From Warburgia ugandensis (taxonomy: Eukaryota > Streptophyta > Magnoliopsida > Canellales > Canellaceae): a stretch of DNA of 64,000 nucleotides. The stretch covers positions 31,540,684 through 31,604,683 of the forward strand of contig CP141128.1 of the NCBI GenBank assembly GCA_035236585.1, written 5' to 3'. The stretch's first letter is position 1. Each line of letters begins with the position of its first letter. The notes beneath the pieces are model-generated. The model saw only the letters and a program-made list of their open reading frames with translations, was not told the origin of the DNA and ran no database searches. The position numbers and the translations under genes are program-made. Below are positions 1-12,598 of the stretch, piece after piece.

Positions 1-1352
1 ATATCCCAGGATTAGTGATACTTTTCGTGATTGGTAAACTGAACTGAAGCTAGACAAATGATATATGTAACCAGGGTTTTATTTTGCTGTTGTTCACCTT
101 TGATATACTTGCAAACCTTTTTCTCTCGTCTTTTTGTGATTTCCAGCCCTGTAACTGATTGTTTTTTAACGAGCAACTTGTCAGAGATTTCATACTTTAT
201 GAGGATTAAGTAATATGTGAATATGTATGGCTTGGGTTGTATCTTTGGACATCCTGGATAATGCAACTGACAACAAATTTCATTATAAGTCATAATGAAC
301 AGTTTCTGGTTTGCAAGAATATCTCTTTTTTCACGCATGTAACTTGTAGGCTTTCAGTTCCTGTCATGCTATTGGCTTATGAAGTTTCGTGTCTCGTTTT
401 CCATCTTTTGTTCTCTGATTCGCCAAGTATCTATTCATTGCATTGGTTTATTTTTATAACTTTCTGGTTTCTTTTGTGGAAAACCCGAAGTGGCATTTGA
501 AAGAATCAGTTTTTTTTACCATTGTTAACTCACATTTCTCCAGGATTTGAGGAGACCAATAGATTATTTGTCTCCAGTAATTTAGGAACAAAATAAGAAA
601 CAGAAATTAGTGCTTCTGATAGAGATTACAAAGAGGTGCCATAACTTTCTTCTAAGAATCTGTTTGCAAAGTGGTGGAGGTCAGTTAACTAATCTTAAAC
701 ATACAGTTAGCTGATGTGGTGATGGCTTAATCATGCTGTTGATAGATGGTGTTGAATTGGGATAGCAATCATAGCATGCTCTTGTCACTTTGAGGTAAAA
801 CATGATATGCAATGACATTGTTTTGTGTAAGCAAATGGCATCGTTCTTGTTATTACTTGATACATCTACGCCTCATTCTACCTTTCTGTCGTTTAATTTG
901 AGGCATCAGCATATATTGCAGTTCATCGTCGGTAAACAGTTGATTTTCTGGTTGCTTTTACTTATTGTTGAGCATAAATTATGAAAGTGTCCATCTCAAA
1001 GGGGAAAAAAAAAAAACTTTCTAGAATGAAAACATTATCTCCGATAAGTTTCAATAATTTTAACATTTTTAAAATCAACTTATTTCATCTGTAGTATTTA
1101 CCATGACATCTATACCTAATCTTGTTATTGGGTTATATTGATTCACCATCTTCTCACACCATTTTCACCTATACATACACATTTAGTTATTATTTGATCT
1201 ACATAATTGTTAAAACTCAATCACATTGACCTGACACTGGGGATAGCTTCTCATTTCTCCGTTGATCCTTCTAGTTCTATCCTATTTTAGCTTTTCTCAG
1301 TTCCTTATTGCCATGAAATTATCTATCCTGTCTGATAAATACATATTCACAG
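1..1352 (+). other. Intron of the invertase gene (upstream part)
   Basis: The sequence before the acceptor ttcacag at 1346-1352 reads as non-coding and AT-rich. The family's preceding exon, which encodes the LDCGLWW region, is not visible, so the window opens inside an intron at least 1.35 kb long. Short open frames here show no similarity to any protein I know. Confidence 0.7.
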
Positions 1353-4300
1353 GCATTATTCTACTCGGCTCTACGGTGCTCACGTGAAATGATAACTGTT
1401 AATGATGCATCCAAAAATCTGGTCCGTGCTATTAATAACAGACTCAGTGCTTTGTCATTCCACATTAGGGAGTATTATTGGGTGGATATGAAGAAGATCA
1501 ATGAGATATACCGCTACAAGACAGAAGAATATTCTACGGATGCTATTAACAAGTTCAATATTTACCCTGAGCAGATTCCTTCTTGGCTGGTAGATTGGGT
1601 TCCGGACAGAGGTGGTTATCTCATTGGTAACTTACAGCCGGCGCATATGGACTTTAGGTTCTTCTCTCTGGGCAACGTTTGGTCAGTAGTGTCATCATTG
1701 ACTACTCCAAGACAAGCTGAGGGTGTTTTAAATCTCATTGAAGAGAAATGGGATGACCTTGTGGGGAAAATGCCTCTAAAAATATGTTACCCTGCCTTGG
1801 AATATGAAGAATGGCGTATAATTACTGGCAGTGATCCTAAGAACACGTGAGTATTCTTCAGAAACATTCTGAGTGCATTATCCATGCATCTTGTCTGCTT
1901 GTAGATTTCTTGGGAACCTAGGCTTTAGGGTCATGTGACAACAAAGAAAATGATATATTAGAGATAGAATTGGTTATATAAAGAAAAATTACTAATTGGT
2001 TGTTAGCATAGTGTTTTTGCAAGATCAGCTCTGGAGGAAAATGATATTTCATGTGCAAATCAGTGTGTTAGTCTAGGTCGTAGATATTCTATCAATTGTC
2101 CTTCTAAACATTCATGGGCTCATGTTAGACTTGAGCCCTTGGTGCTATGAGGTTATCTCGTTATAAGAAATACATCTCGTGGAATCAGTGGTACTGGAAT
2201 TGAGAAAGTGATTTGCAGTATGGAAGGCAGGCCTGACACAATTCAACATGTCAGAAAATCAGTTAATGACATGGTCAATTCTCTTCATCATCATCATCAA
2301 GACCTTATCCCAATTAGGGGTCGGCAATTCTCTTGCCAGGGAAAATGTTCAGAGGAGCTCTATGAGGGATGGTTACTTTCTCTTGTTGATTGGCCTTGCT
2401 GTGTGGGTGCTGCTTTCATGGTTTTTGTTTGTTTCTGCTCCCTCTGGAAAGTGTCTAATTTCTGTTCAGTGTTTCAAAAACTTTCCCCTTGAAAAGAAAA
2501 AAGGAGACTTGAGTCATGTCTCAGAATTTAGGTTAAGAATTACAGCAGGCTTGTGGTTTCAGTTGAAGCTATTTGCCCCCCCCCAAATTTCTTTCCTAGG
2601 CTTACAGTTTAGGCTTGAAAACTCTGGTAACTTCTCTGATCCCACTATTTATGCACGTTGATTTAACAATATTATTTCTTTGGATTATATTTTATTAGGT
2701 TAAGGTTAGGAAATTCATTTGCTTTTCTTCTTGCAACTTGCATGGGCAAAAACAACTCTTGCCAAACTTGTTTGTCCCTCCATATCTGTTTGGACACGGA
2801 AGTTAATAAAAGCACCCATCTTGAAAGAATGGTACTTGATGCGAACAAGTCAAAAGTTTAAGGTCTATTCATCATCTAATATGCAACCTTCTACTTGATG
2901 ATCAGAACCTGCAAGGAGTTCTCTCCTTCATAAATATTGTCAGTTTAATATCTTCTGTAATAGCTGTTTCAAAAACACAGTATCTCCGTGATTGTAGCTT
3001 GCTTTGTTATTGATGATTGTTTGAGTTATTGCTTCTTTAATGTTCTCAAAATATGCGTTTTCCATCATTTCACTCTATTCCAAACAATTTTTATTTGGAT
3101 TTTGCTGAAAGACTACGTGAATGTTGTTTTTGTTCTTCTTATTAGTCCAGCTTAAAGTGCAGAAATAAATTTTCTCTTATTATTGTTATTGATCATTTTT
3201 GAATGGCGAAGGCTGCTGCTTGTATATTTAAGTGTGTTACCAATTTCCTCGTGGCTCTATTTGTCATATAAGAGAACACACAGAAACAGACATTGCATTA
3301 TGGATTCATAATGGAGAACTTTTTAACATAGGAGTAATATTTATAAGGGAGCTGATATTCCCTCGCCCTTGGAACTAATGACGCACACAGTTTTGGAGTT
3401 CTGTCATACTTCTACACAAGGGTCTACTTTTATAATAATCTCAACCGTTCATATTAATTGCTTGGCAATAGATGAGCCTTGACCAAAAATTGCATACATG
3501 AAATGATTGTACCTATGCTTTTTTATGTTTGGATTATTTGAGTCTGTGATTTTTGGGACATGGCCCATCCATGGTTAGATGCTTAAGATGAATGGTTTGA
3601 TCACACAAAAGAGTGGACCCCACATGTACTTGTAGCCAAAAACCCCAAAAGAGGGCATGGCATTAGTACCAAAGCAGCATGGGAATATGAGCTGCCTATT
3701 TGTAAATACGATAAATGCATTTATAGGAATGTTGAATGTTTAAGCAGAAATACTGTTGCATTGTTCTGATTGCAACTAAGCAATCTTTCTTCCAGATGGC
3801 TCCTTCGAAGTTTCAGAATGATCTGGTTAATGGGGCACTTCTTAGCATTCTTCAAACTGATTTTAAGACTTTCTCTGACTAATATTATGATTTTTGGCAG
3901 CCCATGGTCATACCACAATGGAGGATCTTGGCCTACATTACTGTGGCAGGTATAGTTAGTTATACTTGTCAGTATATATGTTTGAGTTCAAAGTTCTCCG
4001 ATTCTAAAACTGACGATCTCTTTGGTTAAATGTTAACAGTTCACATTAGCTTGTATTAAAATGGGAAGACTGGACATAGCCAGAAAAGCCGTTGACATTG
4101 CTGAGAGGAGACTCATGGAGGACAAATGGCCAGAGTACTACGATACTCAAACAGGCAGATTTATTGGCAAGCAATCGCGTCTTTACCAAACATGGACAAT
4201 TGCCGGTTATCTGACTGCCAAAATGCTCTTGGAGAATCCAGAGAAGGCAGCCATGCTGACATGCGAGGAAGACCTTGAGCTTTTGGAAGGCTGTGCCTGC

Positions 4301-4366
4301 TCCCTGAATAAAACTGCTCGAACAAAGTGTTCTCGCTTTGCTGCTAGATCACAGGTTCTGGTGTGA
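1353..4366 (+). CDS. Alkaline/neutral invertase (GH100), C-terminal three exons, partial
   Basis: Hydrolyses sucrose to glucose and fructose. Three exons can be joined: 1353-1846, 3901-3949 and 4040-4366 (stop TGA 4364-4366). All junctions are GT/AG and the reading frame is kept: the first exon ends in phase 2, AC+C giving Thr. Together they give about 289 residues of a family usually 550-680 long; the 5' exons lie left of the window. The protein starts at [12 protein letters not shown], and shows [90 protein letters not shown] and [17 protein letters not shown], all family hallmarks. The C-terminus ends [12 protein letters not shown], like the alpha-clade (mitochondrial/plastid) enzymes, so an organellar product is likely, but the transit peptide is outside the window. 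No frameshift or stop is seen, so this looks like a working gene. It is the only host gene I can support here. Confidence 0.95.
1847..3900 (+). other. Large intron (2.05 kb) of the invertase gene
   Basis: It is bounded by GTGAGT at 1847 and TTTTTGGCAG ending at 3900. The flanking exons join in frame and match the conserved protein across the junction. It contains only unrecognised AT-rich sequence; open frames of 94 and 137 residues near 2208-2661 are low in information and look accidental. The next intron (3950-4039) is only 90 bases. Confidence 0.85.
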
Positions 4367-4409
4367 TAACACACCATTGAAAGGTTATATACCTTCGTAC
4401 TGTATGATA

Positions 4410-4415
4410 AATAAA
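4410..4415 (+). terminator. Probable polyadenylation signal AATAAA of the invertase gene
   Basis: AATAAA lies 44 bases after the stop codon, in an A-rich stretch. This is at the close end for a plant 3' untranslated region; later T-rich sites near 4530-4560 could be used as well. Confidence 0.4.
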
Positions 4416-5331
4416 AGAAAATGAAAGAGAAAAGAACAGGCATTTTCAACTAGAAAATGTAACATGAGGGGAATCATCTTATTTTTGAGTGATCAAAATG
4501 ATCCCCATCTTAATCTAGGCCAGGAGTAGCCTAAATTTTTTCTTGTCTCTCCCATTTATGCATTTTAGTATAATTGTGAGCTTCGCAGTAACAGCAGAGA
4601 AAACTTGGATGGCCAGATGCATTCAAGAAGACGAAAAACCTGTTAATGTGACTCCATATCAGACGGTTTTCCTTGTTGTATCCGTAACTCTTAATGCATG
4701 TCTAGATTTGTGCTAACATTGAAATACTTGTTGATATGTCAGCACAATATTTTCTCTCCGCCGGCTCTTCTATGATTTGAATTTCCGATACTATTTCATG
4801 TGTGGATCGAAAAGTATTATTTTAGCTATCTCATCTATTATGATTTCATTAGATTGAATGCAATGTGTTATATGGTCATGGACCTTGAGATTCAAGGAGC
4901 TGACATGGACCACTGGCAAAGTTGCCATTGTCTCCAACTTTGAGGACATAAAATCATAATAAGCATTGTTCCACCAGGGCCGTTCGTGTCTGTTTATGGT
5001 AGCAAGGGCTAGTTTTTGCAGAAACATGAAGAGGGTCATTATCAATAGCTACCTGATCTAGCTACTGGATATCTCGTTTTTATGAACAGTGACGATCGCG
5101 AATGAAGTGCCCCGAGAATTTCATCTACTGGAATGTATCCAATCGGAGGCAGACTTGGTGAAAAGCTTATATATCCTCTTTTCTTCCTTTCCCCAGAACT
5201 TGTTTTATTGTGGTTATCCAGAATCCCGCTTCCATCCCACCTATACGAAACAAGTAAATTACTGAGAGAGAGCAGACCGTGGTTTGCCCACTCCCACTAT
5301 CTATAGAACCAAAGTAAACTGTAGAAACACT

Positions 5332-5605
5332 GGTAGACTACAGATGTCCCTGTATTCTTTATCTTCATAAATCGACACTTCAAAGACTGGGAAGAGTATG
5401 TTTCCCATAAAAAAGGCGACTAAATCCGGCCCCCTTTTTTTTTTTCAGAAGATGACCTTTTAATACTCGTAGACTAAATGTAAGTGTCCCTTTACCCTTT
5501 TATCTTCTATCATAAATCGACACTTCTAACACAGGAAATAGTATATTGTGCATACACAGGCACCTAAATTTTGCATCTTTCCATTTCAGAAGATGACTTT
5601 TTAAC
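5332..5605. repeat. Imperfect tandem duplication, about 130 bp unit, two copies
   Basis: The shared landmarks are cataaatcgacacttc (in 5367-5382 and again near 5511-5526) and cagaagatgac followed by ttttaa (near 5446 and 5587). The copies differ by many substitutions and small gaps, so the duplication is old. Confidence 0.6.
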
Positions 5606-7533
5606 ACATGATATAGAAATATCACAAGCATTGACTATTAAGGCCAAAGCATTCGGCTATTCTCCAAGCATGGTTCTCGTCTTCCAGGCCGTCTTGATTG
5701 TAATCCCGAGACGCCGAAACCACTACTGTATCTCTCCACGCCTTGTCATCACTCATATCGCTTTCCTTCTCGTCATATCTTCCTTTGTTTTCTGAAAGCT
5801 TTTCTCCTCCTTGCCTTCCTGTCACTAGGGCTCCCAAAAAAAACACTAGGGAAGCCATTTGCATGGAGACATGTCCAGAAAATGATCCATCCTCACCATA
5901 TATGTAATGCCAAGTTACTTTCAATTTCAACTAACTTCTACATTTCTCCAGTACCCAAAAAAGCATGCCCTCCAATCGTTCAACTTATTGTACTATCCCG
6001 CCATCTGCCAATATATTCGACATTGACAAACTTGTATGGATGACGGGGATAGAAGAAATTTGTTGCAGACAATATTTTAAGTGGTCAAGATGAGGTGGTG
6101 AGCTGCTGCAATCTAATACGGCATCAGGGTAATCTGGTCATTTTCAATCAGTGAGGGATACTGGTGTCTGTATCTGGTAAGAAATTAGAGTAGCAGTAGG
6201 TTTTACTTGCACACCAACTTTTGTTATGACAAAAGGCCTTGGAGGTGAAATTCCTTCATGCAATTCATGCTATGCAGTGCGGATGAGTTTGGTTGGACAT
6301 CTAAGACTCTTTCCATGAGTCAATGGGCGTTCAACCATCCTAAGAATGTGGTTTAAGTTAAGTAATTACGTCATTATTTAATTTATTTGGCTTTGTTAAG
6401 CTAAGTAAGAAACGCAAAACATGATTTAAGTATTGGCAGAGAGCGCACATCTCCCATCCATCTTCTAGAGCTAAATTGAATTGTCTGACAAAGCATTAGG
6501 TAATGATTGATCGGTTAACAATTATTGCAGAAAAAGAACAAATAAGAAGAATTTGATCAATTCATGATTTAGTTATTTCAACCAGAAGGGACGAAAATGT
6601 CCTCACTTTAAAATTTGGTCAATTTTTGGACTGTCACTTATATGCCCATCATTGAGAATCTTAACTGTCATCATTGATGATCTTAACTGTTTGTGCATGA
6701 GTATTGAAATTTACAATTGAAAGAAAATAAGGGAAATGGCCCAATTCAATAACAAGATGTGCATCAATCAGATTCTGACCATCAAAACTACCACAATAAT
6801 TTTTTGGGTGCTTGGCAATTCCAACTGAGGCACACGTAAGGGTCAAACACACTATTATTACTACTTTGGCCTTATATCGAAAATAAAAATATTAACCAAA
6901 AATCAACTCGTGGACTATTGACAGAACACATACATTAATTATGGAGAATCACCCTAAGATCTTCTATTGTACCTCCAAACTCATATTTTAGTTACATTTT
7001 TATGCTACAAATAAATGTAAACCAACACTACTGCAATCTATACTCTACCTTCATTCAGCCTACCAAGAAGCCTAGGAATCACCCTAATTAAAATTCCGCC
7101 TTCTTCATATCATTGCATTCTCGATGTCTGTGGTCCGTGCACTCAATTGTTCGATCTGCATTGTAAATCCATCTCATCAGCAGCAATTCTCTTTTGGACT
7201 ACCAGTCCTAAATAGATCCAGTCGACCATCTCCGTCTCACTGAATATGTGTTCCATTGTATTCCACCCATGTAAAGGGTCTGTATAGAGAGGGATTTTGT
7301 GGTGTGACCATCTCTGGGAGGGCAGAGATCCATGCATGGAGATAAGCAACAAAGTATATAATGGTTGTCCTAGTTTTGGAGGAGTTGGCCATAGCTCCAT
7401 GCCTACGCTCCCTAGCCTCCCAGATGTAAAAGCCTGAAATATAAAAAGAAGTGACAAAATAAGTGCATTAATATGGGTCTATATCCTTTTCATGTCTTAC
7501 ATGTCTTAGTAAATTTGTAGCCATCTAATCAAT

Positions 7534-7626
7534 TGATATACATACATACATATGCACATACATATATACATATACATATAAATATATACATATACATATA
7601 AATATATATATGTAAATATATATATA
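7534..7626. repeat. Compound TA/TACATA microsatellite
   Basis: A run of tacata and atata units with little other sequence. Simple repeat; no function inferred. Confidence 0.85.
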
Positions 7627-9059
7627 AAGACTAAATTACATTCAAGCATAGTTTAGAAACTCTAAAGCTGGACTAGCAAGTGGCTGGGTTGAGTTAAATT
7701 GAATAACTCAAAAGTGACTCGAACAAAACTCGACCTAAAATTTCGAATTGGAGACATTCTTTTACATAGATATGTTATTATTGTACACTATTTGTTATCT
7801 AGCTAGTTGACATTTCATACATTGACCGTGTTTTTGTGACAAATTGATCCAACTCAGATGAGTTCTTGAGTTAGCTGGAACGAGTTAACAAGTTAACTCA
7901 AACAAATTCCTAAGTTAGTGTAAGTTCTAGCCATTTGGAGATCTGAACTCTTGATATGCTGGGTCCATCCTAAATAGGCTATGTGCTTCAGACTTGTAAT
8001 ACATTAGGAATTCCTAGTGCCCCAAAAATGTAAAGAGTAGACACTTATTAACATTTGATAGCATAGACTAGTCTTAGAGTCTATTTGAAAATCTAATATA
8101 TTCATCATGTTTGGCATAGAAAAATTAGGCAAACCATGAGAAGTCAATGCAGTTGGACAATCTGAACCACTTATATGGGTCTTTTGAAAAACTAATGGCC
8201 TTGATTTTGAACTCAAAGAAATAGAAGCTAATATCATCCAAAGGGAATAAAATTTGGTATATAGCCCAAGTCATTCCAAGCAATACAAATGGCTTAGATC
8301 TTTCAAAGTCAAGATGTAATTTTGTTTTTATTTATTAATTCCTAAATAGGCTCTTTTAAATAGATATCCACTAATGAATTCATCACGGATTTAATGGACT
8401 AAATTGGTTTAACTTTTTTTTCTAAATGGATCCAAAATGGATAAAGGGATATCTATGGATTTTTATCCATTTTGCCAGCCCTATCTCTCCGGCATAGCCT
8501 ATTTAAGATAGCTCCTCAAAGATAATGTTTAGCATCATCAAACATCACTTCCATTGTGAAATACGATTTAGTGACATGGTTGGAGTAGCCTTTCTTTGCA
8601 GTAAAAAATTTCATTGAGTAAACTTGAAATTGACGAACATGATCGTCAAAGAAAGTCAATGATTTGGAACCCTGAATAACATAAGCGGAGCCTTGAGATT
8701 CTAGCCTTTTCTTTTCATTAAAAAGGTGAATCATTCATGGTCATTGTTCTGCTTGAGGTGATCTTGTGTTGGCAGCTCTGACGAAGCAATAGAGAACTAA
8801 ATGGACCTTGTGACAAACTCATCTAAGCAGACATGAGTCAACTTGGAAACTTGTTTGAGTTAACTTGGGTTGGTTGCAAAATGTATGACATGGTAAATGA
8901 AAAAAGATGTTGAAGTTCTTTTATCTTTCCTCTTTTTTAAAGAATATTTTTCTAAAAATTTGCAAAAGACATGCACTCATGAGCAACTGGAACCCATGAC
9001 CTTCTAGTATGACTGTGCAAGAAGCAATTTGAAAAAAGAAATGTTGAAGTTGGGATGAG

Positions 9060-9315
9060 TGTGACGACCTGGGTTTTTATAACACTTTAAATACAATAGG
9101 CATTTACATAGTGAGATTGATCTCTATTGAAAACCATTTTGGAAAATCAAATAATAATGGAAGAATCTTTTTCTTTTAAATTTATTCATAAAACCTCAAG
9201 TGTCATTTTTCTTTTTCTCAAAACAAGGATTTTTAGTGAAATGAGTGCTACATTTCTATAAAAAAATTGGCAAAGTTTCCTCTGTTTTTGAGATATAAGA
9301 CATTTAACATATGTA
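9060..9315 (-). mobile_element. LTR terminal fragment (gypsy-type, minus orientation)
   Basis: It begins TGTGACGACCTGGG, the reverse complement of the 3' end of the gypsy-type LTRs seen elsewhere in this window (21261 and 63316). The part from about 9192 to 9315 matches 54906-55025 (shared caagtgtcatttttctttt, aaaacaagga, tttcctct, gacattta). Similarity to that copy stops at about 9315, where the TRIM element begins, so the TRIM probably landed in this LTR. I could not find the rest of this LTR to the right of the TRIM. Confidence 0.6.
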
Positions 9316-9822
9316 TACCTAGTTGGTGACATTTGTGGGTAGGCCAAAGGAGCTGTCTAGCTATCATGCGAAGAGATATAAGTGTGTAATGCCCGAGCAA
9401 TTTATGCTATTTTTAACAAAAATGAATTGGACATGCTATAGGAAATGAAAAGTTCCTTTTTTGGAGATAAGGGTATTTTGGTCATTTCACCATTCACCCT
9501 GACTAGACCCAGAAATTTGGTCCTGAGAATAGTACCCTTAGGTACGTCTCAGAAAAAGGAATCAAACAAGACCAAAATCACCCAAAACGGAGTTAAAATG
9601 AGCAAGATATGGCCCTTTGAAGTTCAAGGGCAAAAAAGTAATTTAAATTAAAAACGGATTTGCCCTGAGAAAAATAGGGACCCGTTTTGATACGGGCACC
9701 CCTCTTCTTCAACTTCCTAGAGGGTTCTAGAACGGTGGTATGCAAGGGAGAAACCACCGCCATTCTGGAGGTTTCTCCACCACCATTCCATGGCGGTAAG
9801 AACCCCCTCCAGAACCCTCTTC

Positions 9823-9842
9823 GAGCTCTATAAATAGAGCTC
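9823..9842 (+). promoter_or_regulatory. LTR core promoter: TATA box within a near-palindrome
   Basis: GAGCTCTATAAATAGAGCTC is a canonical plant TATA box (CTATAAATAG) whose flanks make an inverted repeat. It sits about 440 bp into the LTR, as expected for the U3/R boundary, so transcription would run on the + strand. Confidence 0.7.
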
Positions 9843-10710
9843 TTGCGCGCCTCCAATGGCAGCCCAAAAGCTTGGGAAAAACCCATTGTGGAGAGGCAAG
9901 CAAGAGAAGAAAACATGGAAAAAACCCGGCCACGAACCAGGTATGCCCAAAACCCCTCCAAACCCATCTCCCCCTTAGTCTTTGGATGAGTTCCCCCAAG
10001 TTTTTGCATGAAAAACCATGCAAAACGGGACTCTAGGGAGCCACAAAGGACCTAGAGACGGTGCCTGGGCATATTGGTTCGACAGGGTCGAACCAGGCGC
10101 ATCCATGGACGCGCCCGCAAATGAGAAAATGGGCAGAAGGCCCGGTGCGTCTGTGGACGCGACCTGTGGGCCTTCCATGTATTCTGAATACTAAAACGCC
10201 CATAACTTGAGTTCTAGGACTCCGATTGAGGCACCGTGAAAGGCGTTATGTCCATATCGACAACATGGACACATCTAAACTATAAAATACCTTTTCAAGG
10301 CCCTATCTAAGGTGAGCATGACCCTTAAACTATGATAGTGTCGCGGGGCCACTAAACCTTTGTAAACCTGACGATACCAAGGCCCAGTTAGGACCTTAGG
10401 AGACCCATAGGTATGGGAATGAACCCTTAATGGCTAAGTAGTGAGATCAACCATTCTAAAACCTATAAAAATAGGCCAAGCTAACCTTGTTCCCCTAAAC
10501 TATGAGCAGGAGCGTACAAGGACAAGGGGGCTAGCGTGACCAAACCAGGTAGGTGCTCTATCGCTACTAGACTGTTAAAAAGAGCTATGATTGTTTTGAG
10601 AATGCATGTTTTAAGTATAAGTTATATGACTTGTTTAGCATGACTTAATTTTATAAATGAATTCAGCATGCATATGATAAATACATTATACATAGACATG
10701 TTTTGCAAAC

Positions 10711-11152
10711 GATTGCATATATTGCCAAGACATGTGCTACATGCATATATTGCATGATAAGTGTAGCCTTGGCGATGAGGGTGGGCTGATGAGGGCGAGG
10801 CGACTAGGGCGGGGCTAGCAAGCTTCTAGGCTGTCAGGCTTCTAGGCAGGGTTATAACTTTGAATGCAATACTAGCATGTGCAGATTTTATGCATTGCAT
10901 GCATGTTTTGCAACCGATTGCATATATTGCCAAGACATGTGCTACATGCATATATTGCATGATAAGTGTAGCCTTGGCGATGAGGGTGGGCTGATGAGGG
11001 CGAGGCGACTAGGGCGGGGCTAGCAAGCTTCTAGGTTGGTAAGCTTCTAGGCTGTCAGGCTTCTAGGCAGGGTTATAACTTTGAATGCAATACTAGCATG
11101 TGCAGATTTTATGCATTGCATGCATGTTTTGCAACCGATTTCATAAATTGCA
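10711..11152 (+). repeat. Internal tandem duplication of the solo LTR, period 205-221 bp
   Basis: The block starting gattgcatatattgcc at 10711 is repeated at 10916, with a partial third start (gcaaccgatt) at 11132-11141. It includes a GC-rich part (gatgagggtgggctgatgag) and an AT-rich part. The second copy holds 16 extra bases, themselves a small duplication of the caagcttctagg phrase. Confidence 0.85.
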
Positions 11153-12598
11153 TGATTTACGATGAATAAGTGTCACATGCCCCTTGGAGGCTATGACTGA
11201 GTGTCCCCAGGTACCCGGGGACCACACGACGAGGAGGTCGTGGGCATAGTAGGCCCTATGTTTTTGAGGATTTACTTGCATTGCATATGGCATGACATGA
11301 GGTTGGTCGACCATACCATATATCCATGAGTTGGATTCAGTTGAGCATCTTATGCATATCATTATGTTTATGATATATATGATACTTTCGGCTTGGATTA
11401 TGCGATTCTTTAAGTCATTAGTATTCCAATTTGACAATGGTTTTTAATATCGATATTGAACATGAGTGTTCAAACATGCACATGTTTTAAGGAGCATATG
11501 ATTTTAAAACATAGCACGCATTGTAAAACTAGTAGTGATAAACTCCTACTGCGTATAGTGTATACTCACCCAAATATATATCATTTTTCAGGACAGCTCC
11601 ATTCACGCGTAGAAGATGCCTCAGAAAATGTTAGTGCTACGCACAAGTAAATCAAAAAGAGACAATCATACTTGTAAGTAAACACTCTACCCTTTGGACA
11701 TGTATTTGTATTTATTTACAGTTGAAATTTGTGTCTTTGATTTGGATAGACCTGGGAAAACATTTATGATTTCTGAAGTTTTTCAAAAACTACTTTGGTT
11801 GTTGTGAAAGCAAATGACACTCAGAGTTTTCAAAATGAGTTTAAAACAAAAGATTTTCCACTGCATTGCATTGCTTTCATACAATGGTTTTGAAAAAGGG
11901 ATGCATCCTGCCTTAGGAATTAGATCTTGCATTTAAAAATGCATGGGAGAACCCAGGCCGTCACAAAGTGACCATAAGAGTTTAGTTCCACATTGCCTGG
12001 GGAGAAGAAGTCTGGCTGGTTATAAGGGTCTGGGTATCTATAATGGTGTTGACGTGTTTTAAAATTATGTTGCTTCAGCCAAAGCAGACAATATCATACC
12101 ATTGGAGCCCCAATTGTCACAATTGGTATTAGAGTCGAACTCCTTTATGATGGTGGAGGCTAGACTGCATGCAGGCGACAGGTCATGGGCCCAAAGAGTG
12201 GTCGCATGTAGGGACGCGTGTTCCATAAGGGGGAAGAGGGGTTCCTAGTGGGTGGTATTTGTGGGTGGGCTAGAGGAGCTATCTAGTTATCATGTGGTGA
12301 GCTACAGGTGACCTTGAAAGTTTAGTCCCACATTGCTTGGGGAGAAGAAGTTTTAGCTGGTTATGAGGGTTAGAGTATCTCTAATGGTGTTGATGTGTTT
12401 TAAAATAGTGTGACTTCAACTAAAGTGGACAACATCACATCGTTGGAGCCCTAGCTGTTACAATGAGGCACAAAATTTTGTTGTGGGCCAATGCATTAAG
12501 ATTTCGTGAGTAATACTATATTATGCTAATATATTTGATATTCATCTCTTATTCTCATTGTCCTATTTCTTTGATTCTTTTACATTGTGTGAATAATA

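Larger units (their letters stand above)
4421..9059. other. Intergenic region, no gene recognised
   Basis: AT-rich sequence with many stops. Minus-strand open frames at 5622-5930 (102 aa) and 7143-7457 (104 aa) are the longest. Neither matches a family I know nor has a supported intron structure. Around 8330-8490 the sequence ends in a motif of the form ATTTTGCCAGCCCTA, reminiscent of the terminal sequence of non-autonomous hAT elements, but I could not find its partner end. Confidence 0.5.
9385..11965 (+). mobile_element. Solo LTR, gypsy-type, 2.58 kb, inside the TRIM 5' LTR
   Basis: It starts TGTAATGCCCGAGC and ends AACCCAGGCCGTCACA, flanked by the exact 5-bp duplication aagtg (9380-9384 and 11966-11970). 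Removing it restores the TRIM LTR in register with its 3' partner, which independently confirms both edges. No second LTR or internal domain is present, so LTR-LTR recombination has removed the body. It contains a TATA box (9823-9842), a GC-rich block after it (about 9730-10180), and a 205-bp internal duplication. Open frames inside it are accidental. Confidence 0.85.
9316..12462 (+). mobile_element. TRIM element (short LTRs, non-coding), split by a solo LTR
   Basis: Two near-copies of a terminal repeat of about 220 bp can be aligned. The 5' copy is 9316-9384 plus 11971-12121, the 3' copy about 12242-12462. Shared blocks include catttgtgggt/tatttgtgggt, a sequence of the form gtttagtyccacattgcytgg, ggagaagaag, and ggagccc near the end. 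Directly after the 5' copy comes attggtattagagtc (12122 on), a diverged initiator-Met tRNA primer-binding site. Directly before the 3' copy is a purine tract, ataagggggaagagggg (12225-12241). The internal domain is only about 120 bp with no gene, which fits a TRIM mobilised in trans. I see no clear target duplication for the TRIM itself. Confidence 0.75.

Noticed and set aside
5622..5930. 102-codon minus-strand frame with an acidic, charged composition
   Set aside because: No family match and no gene structure. It overlaps another open frame on the opposite strand and could be chance.
7143..7457. 104-codon minus-strand frame
   Set aside because: No recognised domain and no neighbouring exons. 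I could not support it as a gene.
8330..8490. Possible non-autonomous hAT element ending in attttgccagcccta
   Set aside because: Only one end could be seen; no partner end or target duplication was found, so I did not list it as an element.
9055..12467. The pentamer atgag on both sides of the 9060-12462 composite, as if one target duplication
   Set aside because: The two ends belong to different elements (a minus-strand LTR end and a TRIM 3' LTR). A five-base match is likely by chance.
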